A stretch of 37,115 nucleotides of DNA from NCBI GenBank assembly GCA_902494765.1, contig CABUUK010000016.1, positions 1 to 37,115 of the forward strand, written 5' to 3'. Of this stretch, positions 16,751-25,362 are shown piece by piece; the first letter of the stretch is position 1; every line of letters starts with the position of its first letter. Origin of the DNA: an uncultured Collinsella sp. Its GTDB lineage: Bacteria; Actinomycetota; Coriobacteriia; Coriobacteriales; Coriobacteriaceae. The position numbers and the translations under genes are program-made. A model generated the notes under the pieces. That model searched no databases and had not been told where the DNA came from. It worked only from the letters and a program-made list of their open reading frames with translations.

Positions 16751-18082
16751 ATGAAGTACTTTGGCACCGACGGCTTTCGCGGTGAGGCCAACGTTGGGCT
16801 GACGGTAGAGCACGCTTATAAGATTGGCCGTTTTGTGGGCTGGTATTACGGCGCCAACCGCAGTGCTAAGGCGCGCGTCATCGTGGGCAAGGACACACGT
16901 CGCTCGAGTTACATGTTCGAGGCGGCGCTGGTGAGCGGCCTGGTCGCGAGCGGTGCGGACGCCTATATGCTGCACGTGATCCCCACGCCGGGCGTAGCGC
17001 ATCAGACCGTGGAAGGCTGCTTCGATTGCGGCATCATGATCAGCGCAAGCCACAACCCGTTTTGCGATAACGGCATTAAGCTCGTCAATAGCGACGGTTT
17101 TAAGATGGACGAGGACGTACTGGAGCTCATCGAGGACTACATCGATGGCAAGAGCGAAGTTCCGCTGGCCACGGGCAACCACATCGGTGCCACGGTGGAC
17201 TACATGCAGGGCCGCAACCGCTACATTGCTTCGCTCATTGCAAGTGCGAACTTTTCGCTGCAGGGCGTCAAGATCGGTATCGACTGCGCCAACGGCTCGG
17301 CTTCCTCGGTGGCCAAGCCGGTGTTTGACGCGCTCGGTGCCGACGTGCGCGTGATCAATGCCGCGCCCGATGGCTTTAACATCAACGTCGATTGCGGCTC
17401 CACGCATATGGAGCGCCTGCAGCGCCATGTGGTGGAGCAGGGCCTGGACGTGGGTTTTGCCTACGATGGCGATGCCGACCGCTGCCTGGCCGTGGATGAG
17501 CGCGGTCGCGTGGTAGACGGCGACCAGATCCTGTACGTGTGCGGCGTGTATCTGAACAAGCACGGTCGCCTTTCGGGCGGTACCGTGGTGCCGACGATCG
17601 CCAGCAACTTTGGCCTGATCAAGTCGTTGGAGCTTGCCGGTCTGAGTGCCGTGACCAGCGGCGTGGGTGACCGTCACGTGTATGCCAAGATGCGCGAGGG
17701 CGGTTACAGCCTGGGCGGCGAGCAGACGGGCCATACGATCTTTGGCGATATCGAGCGCACGGGCGACGGCATTATGACTTCGCTGCGCGTGATGGAAGTG
17801 ATTCGTGCCGAGCGCGAGACGCTCTCGCAGCTCACGGCTCCGTGCAAGCTGCTGCCGCAGGCGCAGGTGGCCGTGCACGTGGCGGACAAGGACGCCGCGC
17901 TCGAGAACATGGGCGTGCAGAACGCCATCGCCGAGGCCGAGGCTGCGCTGGCAGGCGAGGGCCGCGTGCTCGTGCGCAAGAGCGGAACCGAGTCGGTTAT
18001 CCGCGTGCTGGCCGAGGCGCCCGGCCAAGCATCCGCCGATGCCGCCATGAAGCGCATCGCCAACGCGCTCGAGGCTCTTTAG
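16751..18082 (+). CDS. glmM: Phosphoglucosamine mutase GlmM
   Basis: Converts glucosamine-6-phosphate to glucosamine-1-phosphate on the route to UDP-GlcNAc for peptidoglycan. 443 aa, full length. The phosphoserine loop GIMISASHNP has the active Ser at position 100. The metal loop YDGDADR has Asp239, Asp241 and Asp243. The sugar-binding loop GGEQTGH is present, and the C-terminal phosphate-binding loop RKSGTE starts at Arg409. The N-terminal signature YFGTDGFRG separates GlmM from phosphomannomutases. AAGGAG lies 7 nt before the ATG. Confidence 0.97.
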   Translation: MKYFGTDGFRGEANVGLTVEHAYKIGRFVGWYYGANRSAKARVIVGKDTRRSSYMFEAALVSGLVASGADAYMLHVIPTPGVAHQTVEGCFDCGIMISASHNPFCDNGIKLVNSDGFKMDEDVLELIEDYIDGKSEVPLATGNHIGATVDYMQGRNRYIASLIASANFSLQGVKIGIDCANGSASSVAKPVFDALGADVRVINAAPDGFNINVDCGSTHMERLQRHVVEQGLDVGFAYDGDADRCLAVDERGRVVDGDQILYVCGVYLNKHGRLSGGTVVPTIASNFGLIKSLELAGLSAVTSGVGDRHVYAKMREGGYSLGGEQTGHTIFGDIERTGDGIMTSLRVMEVIRAERETLSQLTAPCKLLPQAQVAVHVADKDAALENMGVQNAIAEAEAALAGEGRVLVRKSGTESVIRVLAEAPGQASADAAMKRIANALEAL

Positions 18083-18221
18083 TTACGCGGTTTTACCAAA
18101 CCGCGTAACTGCTCGACGCTGCAAACGGCCCCAAGCGGCAATCTGACGTTCAATTTCAAGGGTGCGACCAGAAGGTCAGCGCCCTTTCATTTCACGTCAC
18201 CTTGCTCGCTTGGGGCCGTTT
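18081..18221. repeat. Two adjacent strong palindromes after glmM
   Basis: The first is AGTTACGCGGTTT (18081-18093) against AAACCGCGTAACT (18098-18110), 13 bp with a 4-nt loop. It includes the end of the glmM stop codon and has no T-tract. The second spans 18123-18221 and has nested helices: a 14-bp outer stem (18123-18136 / 18208-18221), TGACGT/ACGTCA (18144-18149 / 18194-18199), AAGGG/CCCTT, GC/GC and GACC-agaa-GGTC at the tip. Confidence 0.7.
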
Positions 18222-18284
18222 TCGCTGACATTGCCAAGTCATTAGCGTCAACGAACTAGTCATTGGGTACCTAGTTATTGGGCG

Positions 18285-18326
18285 AAAAAAGGGGACGCTG
18301 CGGATTGGTTTCGCGGCGTCCCCTTT
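18285..18326 (-). terminator. Terminator of the M32 carboxypeptidase gene
   Basis: On the minus strand AAAGGGGACGC pairs with GCGTCCCCTTT around a 17-nt loop, followed by TTTTTT. It lies about 23 nt after the stop codon. Confidence 0.8.
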
Positions 18327-18348
18327 GCGTTGGCGTGTCGGTTATGCC

Positions 18349-19932
18349 TTACAGCTCGTAGAGCGTGGTGAACTTGTCCTGCAGGTAGCTGCAGTAGTAG
18401 CGGGCATCGAACGCCATGCCGCACGCGCCCTTGATGAGCTCCGGCGCGTCCTTGGCGCGGCCCCACTGCCAAATGTGCTCGCCCAGCCAGGCGCGGACGG
18501 GTGTCAGGTCGCCGCTCGCGCAGGCGTCGGTAAGGTCGACACCGTCGCGGCACATGGCCGGCACAAACATGGCATCGTAGGCACTGCCCAGCGCATAGGT
18601 GGGGAAGTAGCCAAACGAGCCGCCGCTCCAGTGCGTATCCTGTAGACAGCCGTGCGTGTCGTCGGGAACGGGAATGCCCAGGTACTCATCCATGAAGCGG
18701 TTCCAAAGCGCGGGGATGTCCTTGGCCGTGGCCTCGCCGGCAAACAGCATGCGCTCGATCTCGTAGCGCACCATAACGTGCAGCGGATAGGTGAGCTCGT
18801 CGGCCTCGGTGCGGATCAGCGAAGGCTGCGCGATGTTCACGGCGTGGTAGAGCGTGTCCTCGTCGACGTCGCCGTAGACCTCGGGTGCGTGGCGGCGCAG
18901 CACCTCGAGCAGCGGTCCCATAAAGGCACGGCTGCGGCCCACGGTGTTCTCAAAGAAGCGGCTCTGGCTCTCGTGGATGCCCATGGAGGTGCCGCCCTCC
19001 AGGCAGGTGCGCGCATAGGAGGGATTGACGCCCAGCTCGTACATAGTGTGCCCCGCCTCGTGGATGATGCTGTAGACGTTGGAGATGCAATCGTCCTCGT
19101 AGATGTGTGTCGCGATGCGCGCGTCACCTACGGCAAAGCCCTCGCTAAACGGGTGCTCGGTAAAGGCAAGCGTGGTGTCGTCCAGGTTCAGGCCGACGAG
19201 CTTCATCAGGTCGAAGCTCATGGCGCGCTGGGCGGCCTCGGGCACGCGGGCGTGCAAAAAGTCGGCATCGGGCTGCTGGCCGCGCTCGCCGATGGCGTGC
19301 ACGAGCGGCACGACCGTGGCCTTGACCTCCTCGCAAAACGCGTCGAAGCTCTTGGCGGAAAGGCCGCGCTCGTACTGGTCGAGCCAAACGTCGTATGGGT
19401 CGCGCTTGGGGTCCATGAGTTCGGCCTGATGCTTAAGTTGGGCGACGATTCTATCCACATAGGGCTCAAAGCTCGCCCAGTCGTTGGCCGTCTTGGCCTT
19501 GTGCCACACGGCGTCGGCCTCGCAGGTGAGCCTGGTCCAGGCTTCGGCCTCCTCGGTAGGAATAACGCTTGCCTCGCGCTGGTCGCGGCCGAGCACGCGG
19601 ATCTCGTCGAGCAGCTGCGGGTCGTCGATTTTGCCGCCTGCAACCGTCTCGCGCGCTAACGAGCGTACGAGCTCAACGGACTTCTCGCTGGTCAGTAGCT
19701 TGTGATGTTCGCCGGCAAGCGTGCCCATGGCGTCGGCACGGGCGGCAGCGCCGTTGGCAGGAGCAATCGTCGCTCCATCGAACTCGGCAATCTTGAGCAG
19801 GTACTCGCGAGTCCACAGCTTGCCCTCGAGTTTGCGGAACTTTTTGACGGCCTTGTCGACTTTAGCGGCCTTGACGCCCTTGGCGGCCTTTGCCACGGCG
19901 GCCTTGGCCTTCTTATCGAGTTTCTTTCCCAT
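18349..19932 (-). CDS. M32-family metallocarboxypeptidase (Taq type)
   Basis: Cytoplasmic zinc carboxypeptidase that trims C-terminal residues, 527 aa. The HExxH site is at 291-295 (HEAGH), followed by a third-ligand Glu321 in GIHESQSRFFEN. The M32 segment EGGTSMGIHESQS and the later DTHWSGGSFGYFPTYALGS motif are intact. The first about 35 residues are almost all Lys, Ala and Val (KKAKAAVAKAAKGVKAAK), a tail not usual for M32 enzymes, which begin near the WTREYLLKIAEFD region. The ATG has AAGGA 7 nt upstream, so the tail is probably translated. Monocistronic with its own terminator, divergent from the T-box leader. Confidence 0.93.
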   Translation of the reverse strand: MGKKLDKKAKAAVAKAAKGVKAAKVDKAVKKFRKLEGKLWTREYLLKIAEFDGATIAPANGAAARADAMGTLAGEHHKLLTSEKSVELVRSLARETVAGGKIDDPQLLDEIRVLGRDQREASVIPTEEAEAWTRLTCEADAVWHKAKTANDWASFEPYVDRIVAQLKHQAELMDPKRDPYDVWLDQYERGLSAKSFDAFCEEVKATVVPLVHAIGERGQQPDADFLHARVPEAAQRAMSFDLMKLVGLNLDDTTLAFTEHPFSEGFAVGDARIATHIYEDDCISNVYSIIHEAGHTMYELGVNPSYARTCLEGGTSMGIHESQSRFFENTVGRSRAFMGPLLEVLRRHAPEVYGDVDEDTLYHAVNIAQPSLIRTEADELTYPLHVMVRYEIERMLFAGEATAKDIPALWNRFMDEYLGIPVPDDTHGCLQDTHWSGGSFGYFPTYALGSAYDAMFVPAMCRDGVDLTDACASGDLTPVRAWLGEHIWQWGRAKDAPELIKGACGMAFDARYYCSYLQDKFTTLYEL

Positions 19933-20069
19933 ACCGTATCCTTAATCTCGCAGGCCGAGCGCCGCAGGCGGGTGCGCGGCCAGTTTGCACAGCTACCTGC
20001 CTTGTACCCAGCGCGAACAAAACGGAACGCGGCGATGCGCTCGCGAAATGTGTTATCCTATAGCCCAAT

Positions 20070-20350
20070 GCGTTGACGGAGAGGGTTTTGCCCGCCGCGT
20101 CGCCGGCAAGAGAGGGAAGGTCATGGGCTGCAAGCCTTCCTGCGGTGGCAAGGGCCAAGCGTTCACTCCCGAGCAGCGACCTCAACGGGCACGCGGCCAG
20201 TGGCAGCAAAGTCCCAGTAGGGAAGCCGTGAGCCTCGCGACAAGAGGCACAGAGTGGGCGCGGCGGGCCAGACATCCGCCGGGTCAAACAAGGTGGTACC
20301 GCGGAATTCAACCGTCCTTGGGCAATGCACATGCCCGAGGGCGGTTTTTT
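20070..20350 (+). promoter_or_regulatory. T-box riboswitch controlling pheS-pheT
   Basis: Leader RNA that senses uncharged tRNA-Phe. Stem I closes with CGTTGA near 20072 and TCAACG near 20183. The long inner helix TTGCC..GCCGC / GCGG.GGCAA supports it. In the lower internal loop, UUC at 20162-20164 followed by A is the likely Phe specifier codon (inferred from position). The T-box sequence AGGTGGTACCGCGG is at 20291-20304; its UGGU can pair with the 3' end of a tRNA with discriminator A, as in tRNA-Phe. A perfect 12-bp terminator stem (20312-20323 / 20333-20344) with six T's follows. A candidate -10, TATCCT, lies just upstream. Confidence 0.93.
20312..20350 (+). terminator. Regulated terminator of the pheST T-box
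   Basis: CCGTCCTTGGGC / GCCCGAGGGCGG, two wobble pairs, 9-nt loop, T6 tract. It overlaps the region expected to form the antiterminator with the T-box sequence. Confidence 0.9.
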
Positions 20351-20436
20351 GTTACCGAACCGGGCCGCGTTTTCGCAACGTCAGACGGCGGCAGCCGCCT
20401 TGGCAAGCGGGGAACGCGAGAGACGAAAGGGAAGAC

Positions 20437-21513
20437 ATGAGTCTGATTGATGATCTGGTCAAACTCGAGGAAGAGGCCAAGGAGCTCGTCACTAGCGCCG
20501 ACGACGCCGCCAAGCTCGAGGCTGCGCGCGTTGAGCTGCTCGGCCGCAAAGGCCGTATCACCGGCCTGATGCGCATGATGGGCAAACTCGCCCCCGAGGA
20601 TCGTCCCATGATGGGCAAGCGCGCCAACGAGATGCGCCAGCTGATCGAGGGCATGCTCGACGAGCGCACCACCGAGATGAAGGCCGCCGCCCTCAAGCAC
20701 GCACTCGAGCACGAGGCCGTCGACATCACGCTGCCGGGCATCCGTCCGCAGATCGGTCACCAGCACCTGATCAAGCAGATCATCGAGGAGGCCGAGGACA
20801 TCTTCTGCGGCATCGGCTACACCGTCGAGTCCGGCCCCATGGTCGATACTTCCTACTACAACTTCACTGCGCTCAACGCCCCCATGGATCACCCGAGCCG
20901 CTCGGCCCGCGATACCTTCTACGTGGTCGATAACAACCCCGGCAGCGTCGCGCACCCCGAGGCTCACGCCCATGGCGAGTCCGACGTGCTGCTGCGCACC
21001 CAGACCTCGGGCGTACAGATCCACACCATGGAGTCGCAGAAGCCGCCCATCTACATGATCTGCCCGGGCACCGTCTACCGTCCCGATACGGCCGACGCCT
21101 GCCACCTGCCGCAGTTCAACCAGATCGAGGGCCTGGTCGTCGACGAGGGTATCACCTTTGGCGACCTGAAGGGCACGCTCGACTACTTTGTTAAGTGCAT
21201 GTTTGGCGAGGACCGCAAGACGCGCTACCGTCCGCACTTCTTCCCCTTCACCGAGCCTAGCTGCGAGGTGGACGTGAGCTGCCACGTCTGCGGCGGCAAG
21301 GGCTGCAACTTCTGCAAGCACAGCGGCTGGATCGAGATCCTGGGCTGCGGCATGGTCGACCCCAACGTCCTGATCAACTGCGGCATCGACCCCGAGAAGT
21401 ACACCGGCTTCGCCTTTGGCATTGGTGCCGAGCGCGTCGCTGCCCTGCGCTACGACCTGCCCGACCTGCGCACGTTGATGACTGGTGACATGAGGTTCTT
21501 GAACCAGTTCTAG
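20437..21513 (+). CDS. pheS: Phenylalanyl-tRNA synthetase alpha subunit
   Basis: Catalytic subunit of the alpha2-beta2 class II synthetase that charges tRNA-Phe; 358 aa. An N-terminal coiled-coil tRNA-binding arm (about 1-85) is followed by the class II core: motif 1 region GPMVDTSYYNFTALN, motif 2 RPHFFPFTEPS and motif 3 GFAFGIGAERVAAL. The segment CHVCGGKGCNFCKHSGW holds four closely spaced Cys, as in many bacterial PheS. The ATG at 20437 follows AAAGGGAAG; longer in-frame versions run back through the T-box terminator and are not real. First gene of the T-box-regulated operon with pheT, 63 nt downstream. Confidence 0.97.
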   Translation: MSLIDDLVKLEEEAKELVTSADDAAKLEAARVELLGRKGRITGLMRMMGKLAPEDRPMMGKRANEMRQLIEGMLDERTTEMKAAALKHALEHEAVDITLPGIRPQIGHQHLIKQIIEEAEDIFCGIGYTVESGPMVDTSYYNFTALNAPMDHPSRSARDTFYVVDNNPGSVAHPEAHAHGESDVLLRTQTSGVQIHTMESQKPPIYMICPGTVYRPDTADACHLPQFNQIEGLVVDEGITFGDLKGTLDYFVKCMFGEDRKTRYRPHFFPFTEPSCEVDVSCHVCGGKGCNFCKHSGWIEILGCGMVDPNVLINCGIDPEKYTGFAFGIGAERVAALRYDLPDLRTLMTGDMRFLNQF

Positions 21514-21576
21514 AACGCTTTCTTCTTAGTTGCAGTTTCCGGCTCAAAGCCGCATTTATGAAAGGAGACCAGTTAG

Positions 21577-24030
21577 ATGCGCGTTTCTTACGACTGGCTC
21601 AAGACCATGATCGATATTCCGGAGGATCCCAAGACCCTTTCGGACGAATATATCCGTACCGGCACCGAGGTCGAGGCGATCGACACTGTGGGCGAGTCCT
21701 TCGACCACGTGGTGACCGCCAAGGTGCTCACCAAGATCCCGCACCCCGATAGCGACCACATGTATGTGTGCTCGGTCGATGTGGGCGACAAGAATCTCGA
21801 CGCCGACGGCAATCCCGCTCCGCTGCAGATCGTCTGCGGCGCGCAGAACTTCGAGGCCGGCGACCACATCGTCACGGCCATGATTGGCGCCGTGCTTCCC
21901 GGCGACGTTAAGATCAAGAAGAGCAAGCTTCGCGGCGTCGTGTCCATGGGCATGAACTGCTCCGCGCGCGAGCTCGGCCTGGGTGGCGACCACTCCGGCA
22001 TCATGATCCTGCCCGAGGATACGCCCTGCGGCATGCCGTTTGCCGAGTACGTGGGCTCGAGCGACACCGTGCTCGACTGTGAGATCACGCCCAACCGTCC
22101 CGACTGCCTGTCCATGATCGGCATGGCCCGCGAGACCGGCGCCATCTTCGACCGCGATTTCCACGTTGAGCTGCCCGCCATCAAGGTCGAGACCGGCCGC
22201 GCGACCGACGACGAGCTTTCTGTCGAGATCGCCGACGAGGGCCTGTGCGACCGCTACGTTGCCCGCATCGTGCGCAACGTCAAGGTCGGCCCGTCGCCAG
22301 ACTGGATGGTCAAGCGCCTCAACGCCCTGGGCGTGCGCCCGCACAACAACATCGTCGACATCACCAACTACGTGATGATGCTCACCGGTCAGCCGCTGCA
22401 CGCCTTTGACCTGGACACCTTTGCCGAGCGCGATGGCCACCGTCGTGTGGTGGTTCGTGCCGCCCAGCAGGACGAGAAGTTCACGACGCTCGACGGCGAG
22501 GAGCGCGTGCTCGACGCCGGCATGGGCCTCATCACCGACGGCGAGCGCCCCGTGGCGTTGGCCGGCGTTATGGGTGGCATGGATTCCGAGATCGAGGACG
22601 ATACCGTTGACGTGATGGTCGAGAGTGCCTGCTTCAACGCCGGCCGCACCTCGCACACCAGCCGCGACCTTTCGCTGATCTCCGACGCCTCCATCCGCTT
22701 TGAGCGCCAGGTCGACGAGACCGGCTGCGTGGACGTCGCCAATGTGACGTGCGCGCTCATCGAGGAGATCGCCGGCGGCGAGGTTGCTCCCGGCTATGTC
22801 GACGTTTTCCCCGCGCCCAAGACCATCGACAGCATTAAGCTGCGCCTGGCCCGCGTGCACGCCATCTGCGGTGCCGACATCGAGCCCGACTTTATCGAGC
22901 GCTCGCTCACCCGCCTGGGCTGCACCGTCGAGCGCGACGGCGAGGACTTTATGGTCACGCCGCCGAGCTTCCGTCCCGACCTGCCGCGTGAGATCGACCT
23001 GATCGAGGAGGTCCTGCGCCTGTGGGGCATGGGTCGCGTCACGGCGACCATTCCGGCTGCCAAGAACCACATCGGCGGTCTGACGCGCGAGCAGAAGCTT
23101 ACCCGCAAGGTTGGCGAGATCCTGCGCGCCTGTGGCCTCAACGAGACCACGACCTTTGGCTTTGCCGCCCCGGGCGACCTGGAGAAGATTGGCATGTCCA
23201 CCGAGGGCCGCGGCTGCCCCGTGGTGCTCATGAACCCGCTGGTAGCTGAGCAGACCGAGATGCGTCGTTCGCTGCTGCCGGGTCTGCTGCAGTCCGTGGC
23301 CTACAACGAGGCGCACGGTACGCCCAACGTACACCTGTACGAGGTCGGCAGCCTGTTCCACGGTCGCGAGAATGCCAGCCTGCCCAAGGAGACCAAGTCC
23401 GTGGCGGGTGTGCTCTCGGGCCAGTGGAGCGAGCAGTCCTGGAGCATGAAGTACCGCAAGTTGCGCTTCTTCTTTGGCAAGGGCATCGTCGAGGAGTTGC
23501 TCGCCCAGCTGCGCATCGAGAAGGTTCGCTTCCGTCCCGTCGAGGGCGAGGGCTATGCCTTCCTGCAGCCGGGTCGTGCTGCCGAGGTGCTCTCGGGCGG
23601 TACCGTGCTGGGCTGGGTTGGCGAGATCCACCCCGAGGCGCGCGAGGCTATGGGCATTGACGAGGTCGTCGTTGCCTTTGAGCTCGATCTGGACAAGCTG
23701 ATCAAGGGCGCCCGCAACCAGGAGAACTACCGCGAGTTCTCGCAGTACCCGGCTGTTGAACACGACCTTGCTATCGTGGTCGACAACGCTGTGACCTGCG
23801 AGGATCTTGAGCGCCGTATTACCAGCGCCGGCGGCAAGCTGCTCGAGGGCGTGCGCCTGTTCGACGTCTACCGCGATCCCATCCGTATCGGTGCGGGCAA
23901 GAAGTCCATGGCCTTTGCGCTTACGTATCGCTCCGACGACCACACGCTCACCAGCGAAGAGGTCGAAAAAGCGCACCAGAAGATCGTCACCAAGGTGTGC
24001 AAGGGCGTAAACGGCGAGGTCCGCGGCTAG
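21577..24030 (+). CDS. pheT: Phenylalanyl-tRNA synthetase beta subunit
   Basis: 817 aa, full length. Domains in order: N-terminal segment; EMAP/OB-type tRNA-binding domain (about 40-155); B3/B4 editing domain (about 210-385), which hydrolyses mischarged Tyr-tRNA-Phe; B5 (about 400-475); a catalytic-like core without active-site residues (about 480-700); and the FDX-ACB anticodon-binding domain at the end (from about 720, YREFSQYPAVEHDLAI). AAAGGAG lies 9 nt upstream of the ATG. Co-transcribed with pheS, so under the same T-box control. A terminator follows at 24140. Confidence 0.97.
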   Translation: MRVSYDWLKTMIDIPEDPKTLSDEYIRTGTEVEAIDTVGESFDHVVTAKVLTKIPHPDSDHMYVCSVDVGDKNLDADGNPAPLQIVCGAQNFEAGDHIVTAMIGAVLPGDVKIKKSKLRGVVSMGMNCSARELGLGGDHSGIMILPEDTPCGMPFAEYVGSSDTVLDCEITPNRPDCLSMIGMARETGAIFDRDFHVELPAIKVETGRATDDELSVEIADEGLCDRYVARIVRNVKVGPSPDWMVKRLNALGVRPHNNIVDITNYVMMLTGQPLHAFDLDTFAERDGHRRVVVRAAQQDEKFTTLDGEERVLDAGMGLITDGERPVALAGVMGGMDSEIEDDTVDVMVESACFNAGRTSHTSRDLSLISDASIRFERQVDETGCVDVANVTCALIEEIAGGEVAPGYVDVFPAPKTIDSIKLRLARVHAICGADIEPDFIERSLTRLGCTVERDGEDFMVTPPSFRPDLPREIDLIEEVLRLWGMGRVTATIPAAKNHIGGLTREQKLTRKVGEILRACGLNETTTFGFAAPGDLEKIGMSTEGRGCPVVLMNPLVAEQTEMRRSLLPGLLQSVAYNEAHGTPNVHLYEVGSLFHGRENASLPKETKSVAGVLSGQWSEQSWSMKYRKLRFFFGKGIVEELLAQLRIEKVRFRPVEGEGYAFLQPGRAAEVLSGGTVLGWVGEIHPEAREAMGIDEVVVAFELDLDKLIKGARNQENYREFSQYPAVEHDLAIVVDNAVTCEDLERRITSAGGKLLEGVRLFDVYRDPIRIGAGKKSMAFALTYRSDDHTLTSEEVEKAHQKIVTKVCKGVNGEVRG

Positions 24031-24139
24031 GTCCTGCGCTGGGGTATGGGTCAGCGGTGGCTGCTGCCGAGTCCTACGTGACTGCTATGCCCGGTATAAG
24101 GCACCGTTGAGCCTGCATATATGACACGCGCATTACATA

Positions 24140-24173
24140 ACGGCGTGCTGCTTTGTCGGCAGTGCGCCGTTTT
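24140..24173 (+). terminator. Terminator of pheST
   Basis: ACGGCGTGCTGC (24140-24151) pairs with GCAGTGCGCCGT (24159-24170), imperfect in the middle, followed by TTTT. The hairpin overlaps the -35 and spacer of the next promoter. Confidence 0.6.
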
Positions 24174-24181
24174 GCTATGAT
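24153..24181 (+). promoter_or_regulatory. Promoter of cbiMQO
   Basis: TTGTCG (24153-24158), 17-nt spacer, TATGAT (24176-24181). Transcription should begin near 24188. Confidence 0.6.
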
Positions 24182-24191
24182 AGCCCGCGTC

Positions 24192-24219
24192 GTGTTACGA
24201 ATCTGACATTACGTAACAC
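24192..24219 (+). promoter_or_regulatory. Inverted repeat at the cbiM transcription start (possible metal-regulator site)
   Basis: GTGTTACG and CGTAACAC, 8-bp perfect arms with a 12-nt spacer, starting at about +4 of the predicted transcript. It is placed as an operator for a dimeric repressor or as a 5' RNA hairpin. It does not match the NikR operator that I know. Confidence 0.5.
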
Positions 24220-24276
24220 TGGAAAGGTGATTCAAACGGCGTTGCAATTCCGTGCGCCGATAACCGGGAGGCGTGC

Positions 24277-25362
24277 ATGCACATTCCAGATAATTATCTG
24301 TCCCCGCAGACCGATGCCGTCATGGCGGTGGCGATGGTGCCCGTTTGGGTCCACTGCATCAAGAAGGTGCGCGCCACGCTCGATCGCAAGCACATGGCTT
24401 TCCTGGGCATCTGCGCCGCGTTCTCCTTCTTGCTCATGATGTTCAACGTGCCGCTGCCCGGCGGCACCACTGGTCACGCCGTCGGCGGCGCGCTCATCGC
24501 GCTGTTGCTGGGCCCGGAGGCCGCGGCTATCGCTGTCTCGGTCGCGCTGGCGCTGCAGGCGCTGCTGTTTGGCGACGGCGGCATCCTGTCCTTTGGCGCC
24601 AACTGCTTTAACATGGCCTTCGTGCTGCCGTTTGCCGCTGCTATCGTGTTCCGTGCGCTCAACAGCCGTTTGCACGACAAAAGCTGGGGCACCTCGGTTT
24701 CGGCCATCGTAAGCGGCTGGGTCGGCCTGTGCCTGGCGGCCCTGTGCGCGGCAATCGAGTTTGGTATTCAGCCGATGCTCTTTACCAACGCTTCGGGCGC
24801 GCCGCTGTACTGCCCCTTCCCGCTGTCCGTGGCTATTCCGGCCATGTTGATCCCACATATGCTGGTTGCCGGCGTGGTCGAGGGCGTAGCGACGGCCGCC
24901 ATCTACGGTTTTATCAAGAAGACGGCGCCGAGCATTATCGTCGGCCCCGAGGCTTCCGACGGCCTGCTTGAGACCGAGGGCGCAACCGCCAAGAAGACCT
25001 CGCTGGTCCCCACGTTCATCCTGGTCGCCGTGCTTGTCGTGGCCACGCCGCTGGGCCTGCTGGCCACGGGTGACGCCTGGGGCGAGTGGGACGCTGAGGG
25101 CGCCGCGACCGCCGTTCAGGAGGCTGGTGACGACAGTCTGCAGGCTTCGGTCGGCCTCGACACCCCGACCTTTGCCGACGCTCTGCCCACGGGCGATTAT
25201 CTGCAGGCCTATTCCGAGGAGCAGGGCCTTGGCTTTGCCGGCCAGGCTGCCATGTATATCCTGTCCGGCGTGATTGGCGTGGCGGTGCTTACCATCGCAT
25301 TCCGTCTGATCTCGCTGACGGTTAAGGAAAGCGGTGCTCATGGCAATAGCCGAGCTGCCTAG
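24277..25362 (+). CDS. cbiM: ECF cobalt/nickel transporter substrate-binding component CbiM, with fused CbiN-like domain
   Basis: 361-aa membrane protein, the S-component of a group I ECF importer. It begins MHIPDNYLSP; in this family the extreme N-terminus with His2 inserts into the membrane and coordinates the metal, which fixes the start. GGGAGG lies upstream. CbiM occupies about 1-235 with seven hydrophobic segments (GGTTGHAVGGALIALLLGP, GDGGILSFGANCFNMA). After a linker, 240-361 contains two more membrane segments and LGLLATGDAWGEW, the pattern of the small CbiN/NikN subunit, so M and N are one chain. Co2+ versus Ni2+ cannot be decided from sequence. First gene of cbiMQO; its 3' end overlaps cbiQ. 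Confidence 0.92.
   Translation: MHIPDNYLSPQTDAVMAVAMVPVWVHCIKKVRATLDRKHMAFLGICAAFSFLLMMFNVPLPGGTTGHAVGGALIALLLGPEAAAIAVSVALALQALLFGDGGILSFGANCFNMAFVLPFAAAIVFRALNSRLHDKSWGTSVSAIVSGWVGLCLAALCAAIEFGIQPMLFTNASGAPLYCPFPLSVAIPAMLIPHMLVAGVVEGVATAAIYGFIKKTAPSIIVGPEASDGLLETEGATAKKTSLVPTFILVAVLVVATPLGLLATGDAWGEWDAEGAATAVQEAGDDSLQASVGLDTPTFADALPTGDYLQAYSEEQGLGFAGQAAMYILSGVIGVAVLTIAFRLISLTVKESGAHGNSRAA

Noticed and set aside
24182..24276. Cobalamin or nickel/cobalt riboswitch before cbiM
   Set aside because: A GGAAAGGTGATTC stretch is slightly reminiscent of the B12 core, but the rest of the conserved boxes are absent and the leader is too short.
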